DNA of 33,445 nucleotides from Desulfofustis sp. (GTDB lineage Bacteria > Desulfobacterota > Desulfobulbia > Desulfobulbales > Desulfocapsaceae), in contig JABDQA010000198.1 in NCBI GenBank assembly GCA_013042475.1, forward strand, positions 1 through 33,445, written 5' to 3'. The notes under the pieces are model-generated. The model saw nothing but the letters and a program-made list of their open reading frames with translations. It searched no databases and was not told the origin of the DNA. Position 1 is the first letter of the stretch. Each line of letters starts with the position of its first letter. Both the position numbers and the translations under genes were made by a program. Below are positions 17,115 to 24,087 of this stretch, piece after piece.

Positions 17115-17510
17115 ATGTATATCTGTGTTGACTTCGACGGCACCATCGTCGATCACTGTTTTCCCGAGATAGGCGCCGAAGCGCCGGGGGCGATCCATTG
17201 GCTCAAACGGCTTCAGGACAAGGGCGCCAGACTGATTCTCTTCACCATGCGCTCGGACACTACCTTTGGCGGGCCGATGCTCACCGATGCGGTGGAATTT
17301 CTAGAAAGTAGGGGAATCAGACTCTACGGGATCAACACCAACCCGGATCAAGACAGCTGGACCAATAGTCCCAAAGCTTACGGTGACATCTATGTGGACG
17401 ACGCCGCCTTCGGCTGCCCGCTTATTCATCCCCAGGGATTCAGACGTCCCTGCGTCGACTGGGAGACGGCGGGGCCGGTTCTGTTGGAACGGGTATTGAG
17501 AGGGAGATAA
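17115..17510 (+). CDS. HAD-superfamily hydrolase-like protein (BT0820 type)
   Basis: 131 residues, a minimal HAD fold. Motif I is VDFDGTIVDH with the paired aspartates D7 and D9, the motif II region is LILFTMRSD and motif IV is DIYVDDAAFG. The absence of a cap domain and the small size match the BT0820-like group of HAD proteins, which are probable phosphatases acting on small phosphorylated substrates. The substrate is unknown. The ATG at 17115 is preceded by TTGGAG with good spacing. It probably shares a transcript with the membrane protein directly upstream. Confidence 0.8.
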   Translation: MYICVDFDGTIVDHCFPEIGAEAPGAIHWLKRLQDKGARLILFTMRSDTTFGGPMLTDAVEFLESRGIRLYGINTNPDQDSWTNSPKAYGDIYVDDAAFGCPLIHPQGFRRPCVDWETAGPVLLERVLRGR

Positions 17511-17613
17511 TAATGGTGATAAACGCCCAGATTGGGACACGACTCATTTACTAATCGTCTTCATCTTGCAATCCCAGACGGTATTAATTTCGTGCTTTTT
17601 GACTCCATCATTC

Positions 17614-18474
17614 ATGTCTGAACAGAACCGTACACCAAGGATTCTTAGACCATCTTTAAATCGCGCCAGATCAATCTTCAAGACTCCAACCTATACGCTG
17701 ATGCTGCTGTTTCTAAGCCTCAGCCTGGTGTCGATCCCGATTACATCACACAGCCTGCCGAGTGAAATTCCTCGTTTGTTGGACTATGAGGTGGTTCGGG
17801 AATTTCCCCATGATCCAGAAGCCTACACCCAAGGACTTGCGTATGATCGAGGCACCGTCTACGAAGGAACGGGCTTGTATGGTAAGTCATCACTGCGCCA
17901 GATAGATCTGAGCACCGGCCGGGTTGAGCGCAGGTACAAGCATGAGAAAGAGATATTTGGAGAAGGTATTACCGTCTTTCACGACAGAATTTATCAGCTC
18001 ACCTGGCAGAACAACCTCATATTTGCATTTAGAAAGGATGATTTTTCCCTTCACAGGACCTGGCCCTTTGACAAAGAGGGATGGGGGGTGACCCATGACG
18101 GTGAGCACCTGATCGTGAGCGACGGCAGCTCTTTGCTCTACTTCTTAGAGCCAACAACCATGGAAGAGAACCATGTCATTGAAGTTTATGACCACACCGG
18201 TCCGGTACAGATGTTGAACGAGTTGGAGTTTGTCAAAGGCCGGATATACGCCAACATCTATCGGCAAGACCGGATCGCCATCATCAACCCGGAGGATGGG
18301 GCCGTGACTGCGTACCTCGATCTGAGCAGGCTGGTCACCCAAATGAGAAACTATAAGAAAACAGGGGTGCTGAACGGCGTGATGCATGATCCTGACAATG
18401 ACAGGCTGTTCGTCACCGGAAAACTATGGCCGTCGATCTTTGAGATCAAGATCGTACCACTAGTTTCGAATTGA
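17614..18474 (+). CDS. Glutaminyl-peptide cyclotransferase (glutamine cyclase)
   Basis: About 286 residues from ATG 17614. It belongs to the plant/bacterial glutamine cyclotransferase family, a beta-propeller that converts N-terminal glutamine of peptides to pyroglutamate. Family motifs are clear: FPHDPEAYTQGLAYDRGTVYEGT-type start (EAYTQGLAYDRG), GLYGKSSLRQIDL, GWGVTHDGEHLIVSDGSS, LNELEFVKGRIYANIY and LFVTGKLWPSIFEIKI. A hydrophobic segment TLMLLFLSLSLVSIPI follows 30 N-terminal residues, so the protein is exported or anchored facing the periplasm. An ATG at 17701 inside this segment would give a plain signal peptide and is an alternative start. The track TTG at 17566 is unlikely. No strong ribosome site is seen at any of these. 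Confidence 0.88.
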   Translation: MSEQNRTPRILRPSLNRARSIFKTPTYTLMLLFLSLSLVSIPITSHSLPSEIPRLLDYEVVREFPHDPEAYTQGLAYDRGTVYEGTGLYGKSSLRQIDLSTGRVERRYKHEKEIFGEGITVFHDRIYQLTWQNNLIFAFRKDDFSLHRTWPFDKEGWGVTHDGEHLIVSDGSSLLYFLEPTTMEENHVIEVYDHTGPVQMLNELEFVKGRIYANIYRQDRIAIINPEDGAVTAYLDLSRLVTQMRNYKKTGVLNGVMHDPDNDRLFVTGKLWPSIFEIKIVPLVSN

Positions 18475-18492
18475 TGAGAATTTAAGATGAGT

Positions 18493-18511
18493 GGTCAGAT
18501 TGAATCTGTCC
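18493..18511. repeat. Degenerate GGACAGA-family hairpin
   Basis: GGTCAGATTGAATCTGTCC: arms CAGAT and ATCTG around TGA, flanked by GG and CC. It begins 18 bp after the glutaminyl cyclase stop and could act as a weak terminator. Confidence 0.5.
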
Positions 18512-18569
18512 TCTTCTAATCGAATGGCAAAGAAATTATATTAGGTTCCTGGTTTTTATTTGATTTCTT

Positions 18570-19005
18570 CTATTGCGCTAAGTCGATATCAAGTTCCAGC
18601 TTTCTTAATTTTTTCCGGTAGGTTTCGGCCCGCTCGAGGGGCGCTATCCATTCGAGCTCTGCTGCGCACCATTAATGTGTTTGAAGGTCGATGGGATACC
18701 CTTTCTCAATCTTCTGTAAGGGAACAATCCCGAGACAGCAAATGGATATCTGGTCTATGAGATCAACAGGATCATCACGAACGGGTTGAGACAGATGATT
18801 GGTGCTAAGACTGTAATGCGCTCACCAGCTATTAACTTGCTATCCCAAGGCGAGAGCCTACCTCGATGAAAACGATGATGCCGAAAACCGCAAAGAAAAA
18901 TATCATACCCAGCCGATACCTGCCAAATGCCAGCGTCAGCTAGTAGTCCAACATAAGTGCGCCAATTAGAACGACCCCGAGATAGACGACAATTATGAAG
19001 AGTCA
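18570..19005 (-). pseudogene. Decayed membrane-protein-like sequence
   Basis: On the minus strand, 19002 down to 18832 reads FIIVVYLGVVLIGALMLDY, a TAG, then FGRYRLGMIFFFAVFGIIVF and stops at TAA. This looks like two membrane helices split by one nonsense codon. Further on, 18680 to 18570 reads AAELEWIAPLERAETYRKKL and RKLELDIDLAQ then TAG, in the same frame as an upstream stretch containing DDPVDLIDQISICCLGIVPL across one TAA. These may be remains of one or two genes. No start codon or family can be named, and chance cannot be excluded for the middle part. Confidence 0.4.
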
Positions 19006-19026
19006 GCGGACGATCTGTTTCCCTTT

Positions 19027-20157
19027 TTAATCTGATCCAGGAACCATCCGCTTTAATTTAGCCTTTAGCATGAGCCGGTTGAAATAGGTAAACGGGCTAT
19101 TGCTGACAGGGGAGTTTCCAGCCAGTGCTGTTTCAGGCTCCAGCAGCAGATCGACGAGGTGGATTAGATCCATCGATTCAGAAAGGAACTGTACACAGCC
19201 GGCACAATAGGTAACTACCGGTCGCCCTGCAGCCTGTTCCCTTCGTGTTTCGGCCCATTGGCCGGTGATCTCCGGGGCCACGAAACTGGCCGAACCACCC
19301 TCACCGCAACACAGGGCGCGTTTACCCTGATGCTTCATACGTGCTATTGTAATTCCCTGTTGCTTAACAATGGACCTGACACTTTGATGGACCTCGGGCT
19401 CGAACCTGGTGGAGCATGGATCGTGGACGCACATCTCCAGATCCGTGTCTATTGATCCTTTTACTGCCGGGGCATCGAGAATCTGGTAGACGGTTTTCAC
19501 CTTGAATCCTTCAGCATATCTGGAGAAAATTTGGTGACAGCTGGGGCAGACGGTAATTATCGTGTGGAATTCGCGTAGTCTCAAATCTTCGATCTGGGGC
19601 GTAAAGACTGTCTCGAAAAAATCGAGGCGGCCGAGGTCATGGGATGGTTTTGCACAGCAGTTCAGAACCATACCGAGGTTGGGGATCTGCTTTTTCAGCA
19701 GCTCGAAAAGTTTCCAGGTTTGTTTGGGCCGTGTGCCAACTATCGCACAACCAGGATAGAAAATAGTGTCGGCTCCTTCGGGTAGCGCCGAAGAGCGCAG
19801 CAGGCGAGAGAGCCCCATTTTCTCGTAGGCCAGAATGCGCCGATGTTGCTTCAACGGCCCGCTGCCCTCTTCCACAAGCTGGCAGCGCATCTGCCAGAAC
19901 ATATCCGAAATATCCAGGGCCTCGGGACAGTGAACGTTGCATAATCGACAGAGGCTGCATGAATAGATGACCTCAGGGGCGAGAGCACCCTCCTTATACT
20001 GTGTAGCCAGCTGCAAAGGATTGCCGTAACACCGCAGGAAGGCGCACTGCCGCATGCAGCCCCCGCACTCGGTGCATTCATCGATGATAGTATCGAGGGC
20101 CAGGTTCAGTTGGGTCGAAGGATCCATAGCAGAGGACACAATACTTAATTTGGCCAT
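19027..20157 (-). CDS. Fe-S and CCG-domain oxidoreductase subunit
   Basis: About 376 residues from ATG 20157. The N-terminus has two ferredoxin-type 4Fe-4S motifs, CTECGGCMRQC and CSLCRLCNVHC. The C-terminal part has two cysteine-rich CCG domains: FYPGCAIVG with LNCCAKPSHDLG, and HDPCSTRFEP with RALCCGEGGSASF. This plan is shared by HdrD, GlpC, LldE/LutA-related and GlcF-type subunits that carry electrons between a flavoprotein and quinones or thiols. No flavin partner is adjacent, so the substrate is open. The start is uncertain: ATG 20157 or ATG 20127 (MDPSTQLN). A half copy of the hairpin repeat lies between them, which makes 20127 plausible. The track GTG at 20175 is inside a hairpin and unlikely. 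Confidence 0.85.
   Translation of the reverse strand: MAKLSIVSSAMDPSTQLNLALDTIIDECTECGGCMRQCAFLRCYGNPLQLATQYKEGALAPEVIYSCSLCRLCNVHCPEALDISDMFWQMRCQLVEEGSGPLKQHRRILAYEKMGLSRLLRSSALPEGADTIFYPGCAIVGTRPKQTWKLFELLKKQIPNLGMVLNCCAKPSHDLGRLDFFETVFTPQIEDLRLREFHTIITVCPSCHQIFSRYAEGFKVKTVYQILDAPAVKGSIDTDLEMCVHDPCSTRFEPEVHQSVRSIVKQQGITIARMKHQGKRALCCGEGGSASFVAPEITGQWAETRREQAAGRPVVTYCAGCVQFLSESMDLIHLVDLLLEPETALAGNSPVSNSPFTYFNRLMLKAKLKRMVPGSD
20134..20155. repeat. Half element of the GGGGACACAA family
   Basis: AGAGGACACAATACTTAATTTG matches the left half of other copies (compare AGGGACACAACACTTAATCG at 21831). It overlaps the N-terminal coding region of the CCG protein if the upstream ATG is used. Confidence 0.5.
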
Positions 20158-20167
20158 AAGATAAAAG

Positions 20168-20212
20168 GGACCCACTGCGTAATTCTGCGCTTCAGAATTA
20201 TGCAGTGGGTCC
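20168..20212. repeat. Long hairpin between divergent genes
   Basis: GGACCCACTGCGTAATTCTG (20168-20187) and its complement (20193-20212) form a 20-bp stem with one G-T position and a 5-nt loop CGCTT. It sits directly upstream of the CCG-domain gene. On the minus strand it is followed by TTTTATCTT, as in a terminator, although no minus-strand gene lies just upstream of it. Confidence 0.85.
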
Positions 20213-20371
20213 TTTCATGCCATGCCTCCAAGCCTGGCTCAATTCCCCTTAATTCTTCAGAAATATTTGTAAAAACAGAAATTATATGTAAAATTAAAAG
20301 GATAATTCTATAATTAGTTGGCTGATGCCGAAGCAGCTCTTTTTCCTGCAGTCATCTTGAGGGAGGATGTT

Positions 20372-21454
20372 ATGTATCTAAAATCGTTTATGTTAACAAT
20401 GGTTTGCCTGCTGATCTGTGGTGTTTCATCCCTATCGGCCGCAGGTCATGAAACAATCGAACACACCTGGGGTGGTTCACCTGTCTACATGACCAGGGTT
20501 GCCGATAATTTCATCATCATGTACGACCGCTCCGAGTCTATGGGTGACCAGTTCCTCGATACCGCCATGACCGGACTGCAGGCCGAGCGCAGAATCCTCA
20601 GAGAGAAGAACGCCACCCTGCCAGACATGAATTGGATGGCTGGAATTTACTCGTTCACCCCCGGCGTCGGTACCGACAATCTGACCGTCTACTACCCGAT
20701 GCAGCCTTACGACAAAACCAAGTTCCACCGGGTACTTGACAAGATGCCCCGGGAACCCAAGGGAGCGACCCTGCTGCAGCAGGGACTCACGGAACTCAAC
20801 AAAATCCTACCTTCACTGGAAGGCCGCACGGTGATTTTCCTATTTACCGACGCCCAGTACACCCCGATGGCACCCTATAACTCACCCTCGATGATTGCTG
20901 CCCAGTTGGCCGCCCAGTACGATATCTGTTTTGCGGTTATGGATGCGGGGGCCGAGAATAAAGGGCTCAAACAAATGCAAAAAATCGCCAACGTCAACGA
21001 CTGCTCCTACATGGTCAGCTTCGCTGATCTCCTCGGCAACCCCGAATGGATGACCGGTGCCCTTTTCGATATGTCGGATCAAGCTCCGACGGATGGCAGG
21101 GAAGTGAAGATGGGTCAGGAGTGGGAAAATATCCTGTTCGATTTCGATAAATATGAAGTCAAGCCCCAATATTTCGCTATTATCGCCAAAGTCGCCGAGT
21201 ACATGCGCAGCCACCCCAAGGCGCGGATCGTGCTGGCCGGGCATACAGACAACATCGGTACGAGAGAATACAATAAGAAGCTATCGCATAAAAGGGCTTC
21301 AGCGGTGCGGGACTACTTGGTCACCAAGGAAGGCATCGACCCGGGCCGCATCACCCTCAATGGCTTTGGCTTCGATGATCCGATCACCAGCAATGAAACG
21401 TCTGAGGGGCGGGCACAGAATCGCAGAGTTCAAGGCATCTTAATCGAATACTAA
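20372..21454 (+). CDS. Periplasmic vWA-OmpA fusion protein
   Basis: 360 residues from the ATG at 20372, chosen for its GGGAGGATGTT ribosome site and because it opens a signal peptide (SFMLTMVCLLICGVSSLSAA). The track start 18 codons earlier has no such features. Residues about 45-230 look like a von Willebrand A domain, with IIMYDRSESMGDQF (a DxSxS MIDAS) and GRTVIFLFTDAQYTP. Residues about 245-360 are an OmpA-like peptidoglycan-binding domain: ILFDFDKYEVKPQY, VLAGHTDNIGTREYN, LSHKRASAVRDYL and AQNRRVQGILIEY. The protein should be held to the cell wall and present a protein-binding vWA domain in the periplasm. Its partner is unknown, and the gene stands alone. Confidence 0.88.
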   Translation: MYLKSFMLTMVCLLICGVSSLSAAGHETIEHTWGGSPVYMTRVADNFIIMYDRSESMGDQFLDTAMTGLQAERRILREKNATLPDMNWMAGIYSFTPGVGTDNLTVYYPMQPYDKTKFHRVLDKMPREPKGATLLQQGLTELNKILPSLEGRTVIFLFTDAQYTPMAPYNSPSMIAAQLAAQYDICFAVMDAGAENKGLKQMQKIANVNDCSYMVSFADLLGNPEWMTGALFDMSDQAPTDGREVKMGQEWENILFDFDKYEVKPQYFAIIAKVAEYMRSHPKARIVLAGHTDNIGTREYNKKLSHKRASAVRDYLVTKEGIDPGRITLNGFGFDDPITSNETSEGRAQNRRVQGILIEY

Positions 21455-21487
21455 AAAAGAAAAATACCTAGCTGTTCGCTTATCAAG

Positions 21488-21513
21488 GGACGGTCGCTGC
21501 AGCGGCTGTCCCA
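21488..21513. repeat. GGGACGG...CTGTCCC palindrome
   Basis: GGGACGGTCGCTG is followed immediately by CAGCGGCTGTCCC: a 13-bp imperfect palindrome with two mismatches and no spacer. It is 34 bp after the vWA-OmpA stop and may terminate that gene (it is followed by an ATTATTATTATA stretch). Confidence 0.7.
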
Positions 21514-21553
21514 TTATTATTATATGAGTAGACACGATAGGTATTCCCTCGTC

Positions 21554-21773
21554 TCACGCTGTGCAATCTAGATTCAGATCATCCGCAACCAACTTCAGTT
21601 TCTTGTCAGTGGTCCACAGCTTCTCTTGAGCAAGCGCAGCAGAGCTTGGCCGCCACCACATCCTGGTCTGGGATACTGAAATAGCGCGGACATGGCTGCT
21701 TATCGGAATCCAGATATTTAAAAACAGATGAGGTAAATATCGGGGTATTAATTGCGCCGGTGGCTGAATCTAT
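21554..21773 (-). pseudogene. PIN-domain (VapC-like) C-terminal remnant
   Basis: On the minus strand an open stretch from 21773 reads GAINTPIFTSSVFKYLDSD and FSIPDQDVVAAKLCC. One frame over it continues LAQEKLWTTDKKLKLVADDL and NLDCTA, ending at TGA 21554. The second piece has the C-terminal PIN pattern (alternating small residues, then T-x-D-K-K-L, then an ADDLxL helix), as in VapC-type toxins or related nucleases. At least one frameshift is needed, the N-terminal catalytic half is missing and there is no start codon. No antitoxin gene is visible. Assignment is by eye. Confidence 0.5.
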
Positions 21774-21831
21774 CTAGGCACCGCTGTCTACGCACTGGGT
21801 CTGTTTTTCCAGATTTAGGCTCCTTGATCAA

Positions 21832-21884
21832 GGGACACAACACTTAATCGTTTAAGTTCACAATTAGGTGTTGTGTCCCCTTTT
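21832..21884 (+). repeat. Long GGGGACACAA-family hairpin
   Basis: GGGACACAACACTTAAT (21832-21848) pairs with ATTAGGTGTTGTGTCCC (21863-21879), a 17-bp stem with one wobble. It is followed by CTTTTCC, so it could stop plus-strand transcription ahead of the LysR gene. This is the clearest complete copy of the family. Confidence 0.85.
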
Positions 21885-21952
21885 CCATATTAATAATATA
21901 TAGGATATCCCCATATCAAATATTAGATATACCGATTCCCCGGAGACTTTCC

Positions 21953-22831
21953 ATGGAAACCAGGCACCTGCAGGTTTTTACCGCTGTATACCGGACGCGC
22001 AGCTTTACTAGAGCTGCTGAGGAGCTGTTCACCAGCCAGCCGACCATCAGCGAGCACATGAAAAACCTCGAGGATCGGATCGGGTGCAAACTGTTCGACC
22101 GGCTCGGCCGATCGATTTCTCCTACTCCTGAGGCTGATTTGCTCTATCCGAAGGCAGTTGCAATACTCGATGAGATGCACAAACTCGAAACCGGCCTAGC
22201 GACGGCCGCCAAGACCGTCTCGGGTGAGCTGATTATCGGGGCCTCCACCATTCCAGGAGAATACCTTCTGCCTGCAAGGGCAGCGCAATTTAACAACAGT
22301 TATCCAGAGTTGTCATTCGAGATTATGATCAAGGACTCCGGCAGGATTATCGACGACATCTCGGCCCACAGGATCTATCTTGGTGTTGTCGGGGCAGAAC
22401 TGCCAGCCACAAATCTCAAATTTATCCCTTTCGATAGGGACGAACTGGTGCTCGCCGCCGCCTCGGTCATGGATATCCCCATGACCATCGCCCTTAATGA
22501 CCTTGTCAATTTCGATTTTCTTATCAGAGAACAGGGATCTGGTACCGGTAGCACAGTCAATCACTGCTTGAACCAGGCTGGTATCGATCAGCATGCCCTC
22601 CGAATAAGAGCAACTCTAGGGTCCAGTACGGCGATCAAGGAAGCTGTCAAAACGGGGCTGGGTATCGCTTTCATCTCCACAACCGCGATTCGCGAAGAGC
22701 TCTCCCAGGGAACGGTTAAATCAATTGAAGTCGAAGGTTTGTCGATGAAACGCTCATTTTTCGTGGTCATCCAGAAAAAACGAACCCTGCCCTTCCGCTA
22801 TCAATTGTTCAAGGATTTTCTTATTTCCTAA
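21953..22831 (+). CDS. LysR family regulator, selenium-associated type
   Basis: 292 residues. The N-terminal winged helix-turn-helix is clear (HLQVFTAVYRTRSFTRAAEE, SQPTISEHMKNLEDRIG). The C-terminal ligand-binding domain begins with ELIIGASTIPGEYLLPARAA and contains REQGSGTGSTVNHCL and GLGIAFIST. The GASTIPGEYLLP wording is typical of LysR regulators found with selenium metabolism genes in anaerobes, although no such gene is adjacent in this window. The protein probably binds promoter DNA as a tetramer and responds to a small effector. The ATG at 21953 has GGAG 8 nt upstream. It is flanked by hairpins on the left and a decayed minus-strand sequence on the right. Confidence 0.9.
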   Translation: METRHLQVFTAVYRTRSFTRAAEELFTSQPTISEHMKNLEDRIGCKLFDRLGRSISPTPEADLLYPKAVAILDEMHKLETGLATAAKTVSGELIIGASTIPGEYLLPARAAQFNNSYPELSFEIMIKDSGRIIDDISAHRIYLGVVGAELPATNLKFIPFDRDELVLAAASVMDIPMTIALNDLVNFDFLIREQGSGTGSTVNHCLNQAGIDQHALRIRATLGSSTAIKEAVKTGLGIAFISTTAIREELSQGTVKSIEVEGLSMKRSFFVVIQKKRTLPFRYQLFKDFLIS

Positions 22832-23024
22832 TTCTGGCCACCCCTGTACACTTCCTCGTCGATATCCTCGATCACCTGTTCGGCACTTCCCTGGGTGAGG
22901 GTTTTACAGAGCGAGAGTGGGAATTAGGCGGCAAGATCTCGTGACTATTGAAGATCGTCAGCGGTCAGGCTCCTACTTTCCAGCAGCAAAGTATCAAGCG
23001 CATCGGTCAAAGGCTTATACGCTT
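22828..23024 (-). pseudogene. Decayed ORF, possible M41 protease C-terminus
   Basis: A single minus-strand frame, starting at the end of gspN, reads LIEAYKPLTDALDTLLLESR then SLTADDLQ, a TAG, SRDLAA, a TAA and then KTLTQGSAEQVIEDIDEEVY to a stop at 22828. The first part resembles the helical tail of FtsH-like metalloproteases (a pattern of A..I..L...LL....L....L). Two in-frame stops separate coding-like pieces. No start is visible in this frame. The identification is weak; the coding look of the frame is the main evidence. Confidence 0.35.
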
Positions 23025-23899
23025 CAATTAAAGTTTTCGAAATCGAGCAGGGGCTCGGCAATCGTGCCTTCAACTCGGTATGGTATCGAATCAGCCATGT
23101 AGCGATTCAAGTAAGCTTTGAGTGGCTCAGCAAGATTGGGATGCTTGTCGATCAACGCCTGTGTGGGAATAAGGCTGCCACGCATTTCAACCCGGCTGCG
23201 ACCCAGTGGAACCGTGCCCCAGATTTGACCGGAAAAGTCGCCGTGTAAATAGGGCCCCGAGGCTTTACCGCCAGTGATATCGACCACCCCGCCACTGAAC
23301 ACAACTTCACTATTCACCCGGTCGAAACGTACCTCGGTCTCTTCGAACACTGGCTGGTTTAAAGGAGTCAAGAATTTTTCAATCCGCACGGTGCCGGTGA
23401 AGCGCACGTCGTCCAGTCTGCGGTAATTCACTGTAGCTCGCCCCTCCAGTGAAAGAATTCCTTCAACCTTTCGCCCCATGGCCTGTTCTAGCATATTCAG
23501 CTCGGCAAGCAGGATTTCTGAAATCTGCAGGTTGCTGAGCTCGAGGCGATTATTGGAGACCGGAGCCAGATCAAAACTCAGATCCCCACCGAACACTACG
23601 CCGATGATGCTGACATGATCGACGGTAAAGCTCGGTTCGATAGACATCAGCAAGGTATCGACCGGAATTTCCCAGCGCTTCTGCGCATCACTGAGATCAA
23701 GTTCGTAAAGCCGTATCTTGAGCGGATGGACATATTTGATATCGCCGATGGAAAGCTCGACACTGGGCAGTTTCTCTCCAATATAGGACGAAACCCAGCC
23801 CAGAAACTTGTCCCGGGGAAAGAGCAGTACAAGAAAGACAATGACGATACCAAGTATAAGAAGGCAATAGAAGAGAAAGATTAGAGAGCGTCTCACCAT
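23024..23899 (-). CDS. gspN: GspN-like type II secretion protein
   Basis: About 291 residues. It begins with a basic residue pair and one long inner-membrane anchor (LIFLFYCLLILGIVIVFLVL), followed by a periplasmic domain with ELSIGDIKYVHPLKIRLYEL, IEGILSLEGRATVNYRRL-like beta-rich repeats (VEGILSLEGRATVNY) and LKAYLNRYMADSIPYRVEGT near the end. Length and layout match GspN, an accessory type II secretion protein that resembles AsmA/TamB-type beta-rich proteins and is found mainly in deltaproteobacterial-type secretion clusters. It is divergent from gspA-gspB with 188 bp between. ATG 23899 (MVRRSLIF) is chosen over the track GTG two codons upstream. The core secretion genes are not in the window. 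Confidence 0.75.
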   Translation of the reverse strand: MVRRSLIFLFYCLLILGIVIVFLVLLFPRDKFLGWVSSYIGEKLPSVELSIGDIKYVHPLKIRLYELDLSDAQKRWEIPVDTLLMSIEPSFTVDHVSIIGVVFGGDLSFDLAPVSNNRLELSNLQISEILLAELNMLEQAMGRKVEGILSLEGRATVNYRRLDDVRFTGTVRIEKFLTPLNQPVFEETEVRFDRVNSEVVFSGGVVDITGGKASGPYLHGDFSGQIWGTVPLGRSRVEMRGSLIPTQALIDKHPNLAEPLKAYLNRYMADSIPYRVEGTIAEPLLDFENFN

Positions 23900-24087
23900 G
23901 TCCACGCAACGAAGAAAGAATAAAAGATTAACGCACCGGTACGGAACAACGACTCATGCTACGCAGTCTCAATGATAAAAACAACCGAAAATAAAGAAAA
24001 ATAGCAAACCGTCCGGAATTGTCCTATAATCAGCGTTTAACTGCTTCTCAAGCACAACTCAGTTTTGAAAAACTCCTATTTTCGGCG

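Larger units (their letters stand above)
18475..19026. other. Intergenic region with decayed sequences
   Basis: This 552-bp gap contains no intact gene. A degenerate family hairpin lies at its left end, and minus-strand protein-like pieces interrupted by stops fill most of the rest (separate entries). The plus-strand track ORF 18560-18760 is probably fortuitous. Confidence 0.6.
21455..21952. other. Intergenic region with two hairpins and a gene remnant
   Basis: This 498-bp gap contains a GC-rich palindrome, a minus-strand PIN-domain remnant and a long family hairpin (separate entries). The AT-rich DNA from 21881 to 21940, including GATATCCCCATATC and TCAAATATTAGATATACC, is the likely promoter and operator region of the LysR gene. 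Confidence 0.6.

Noticed and set aside
18560-18760. Plus-strand ORF of 66 aa
   Set aside because: No ribosome site or recognisable pattern; the minus-strand frames over the same bases look more protein-like.
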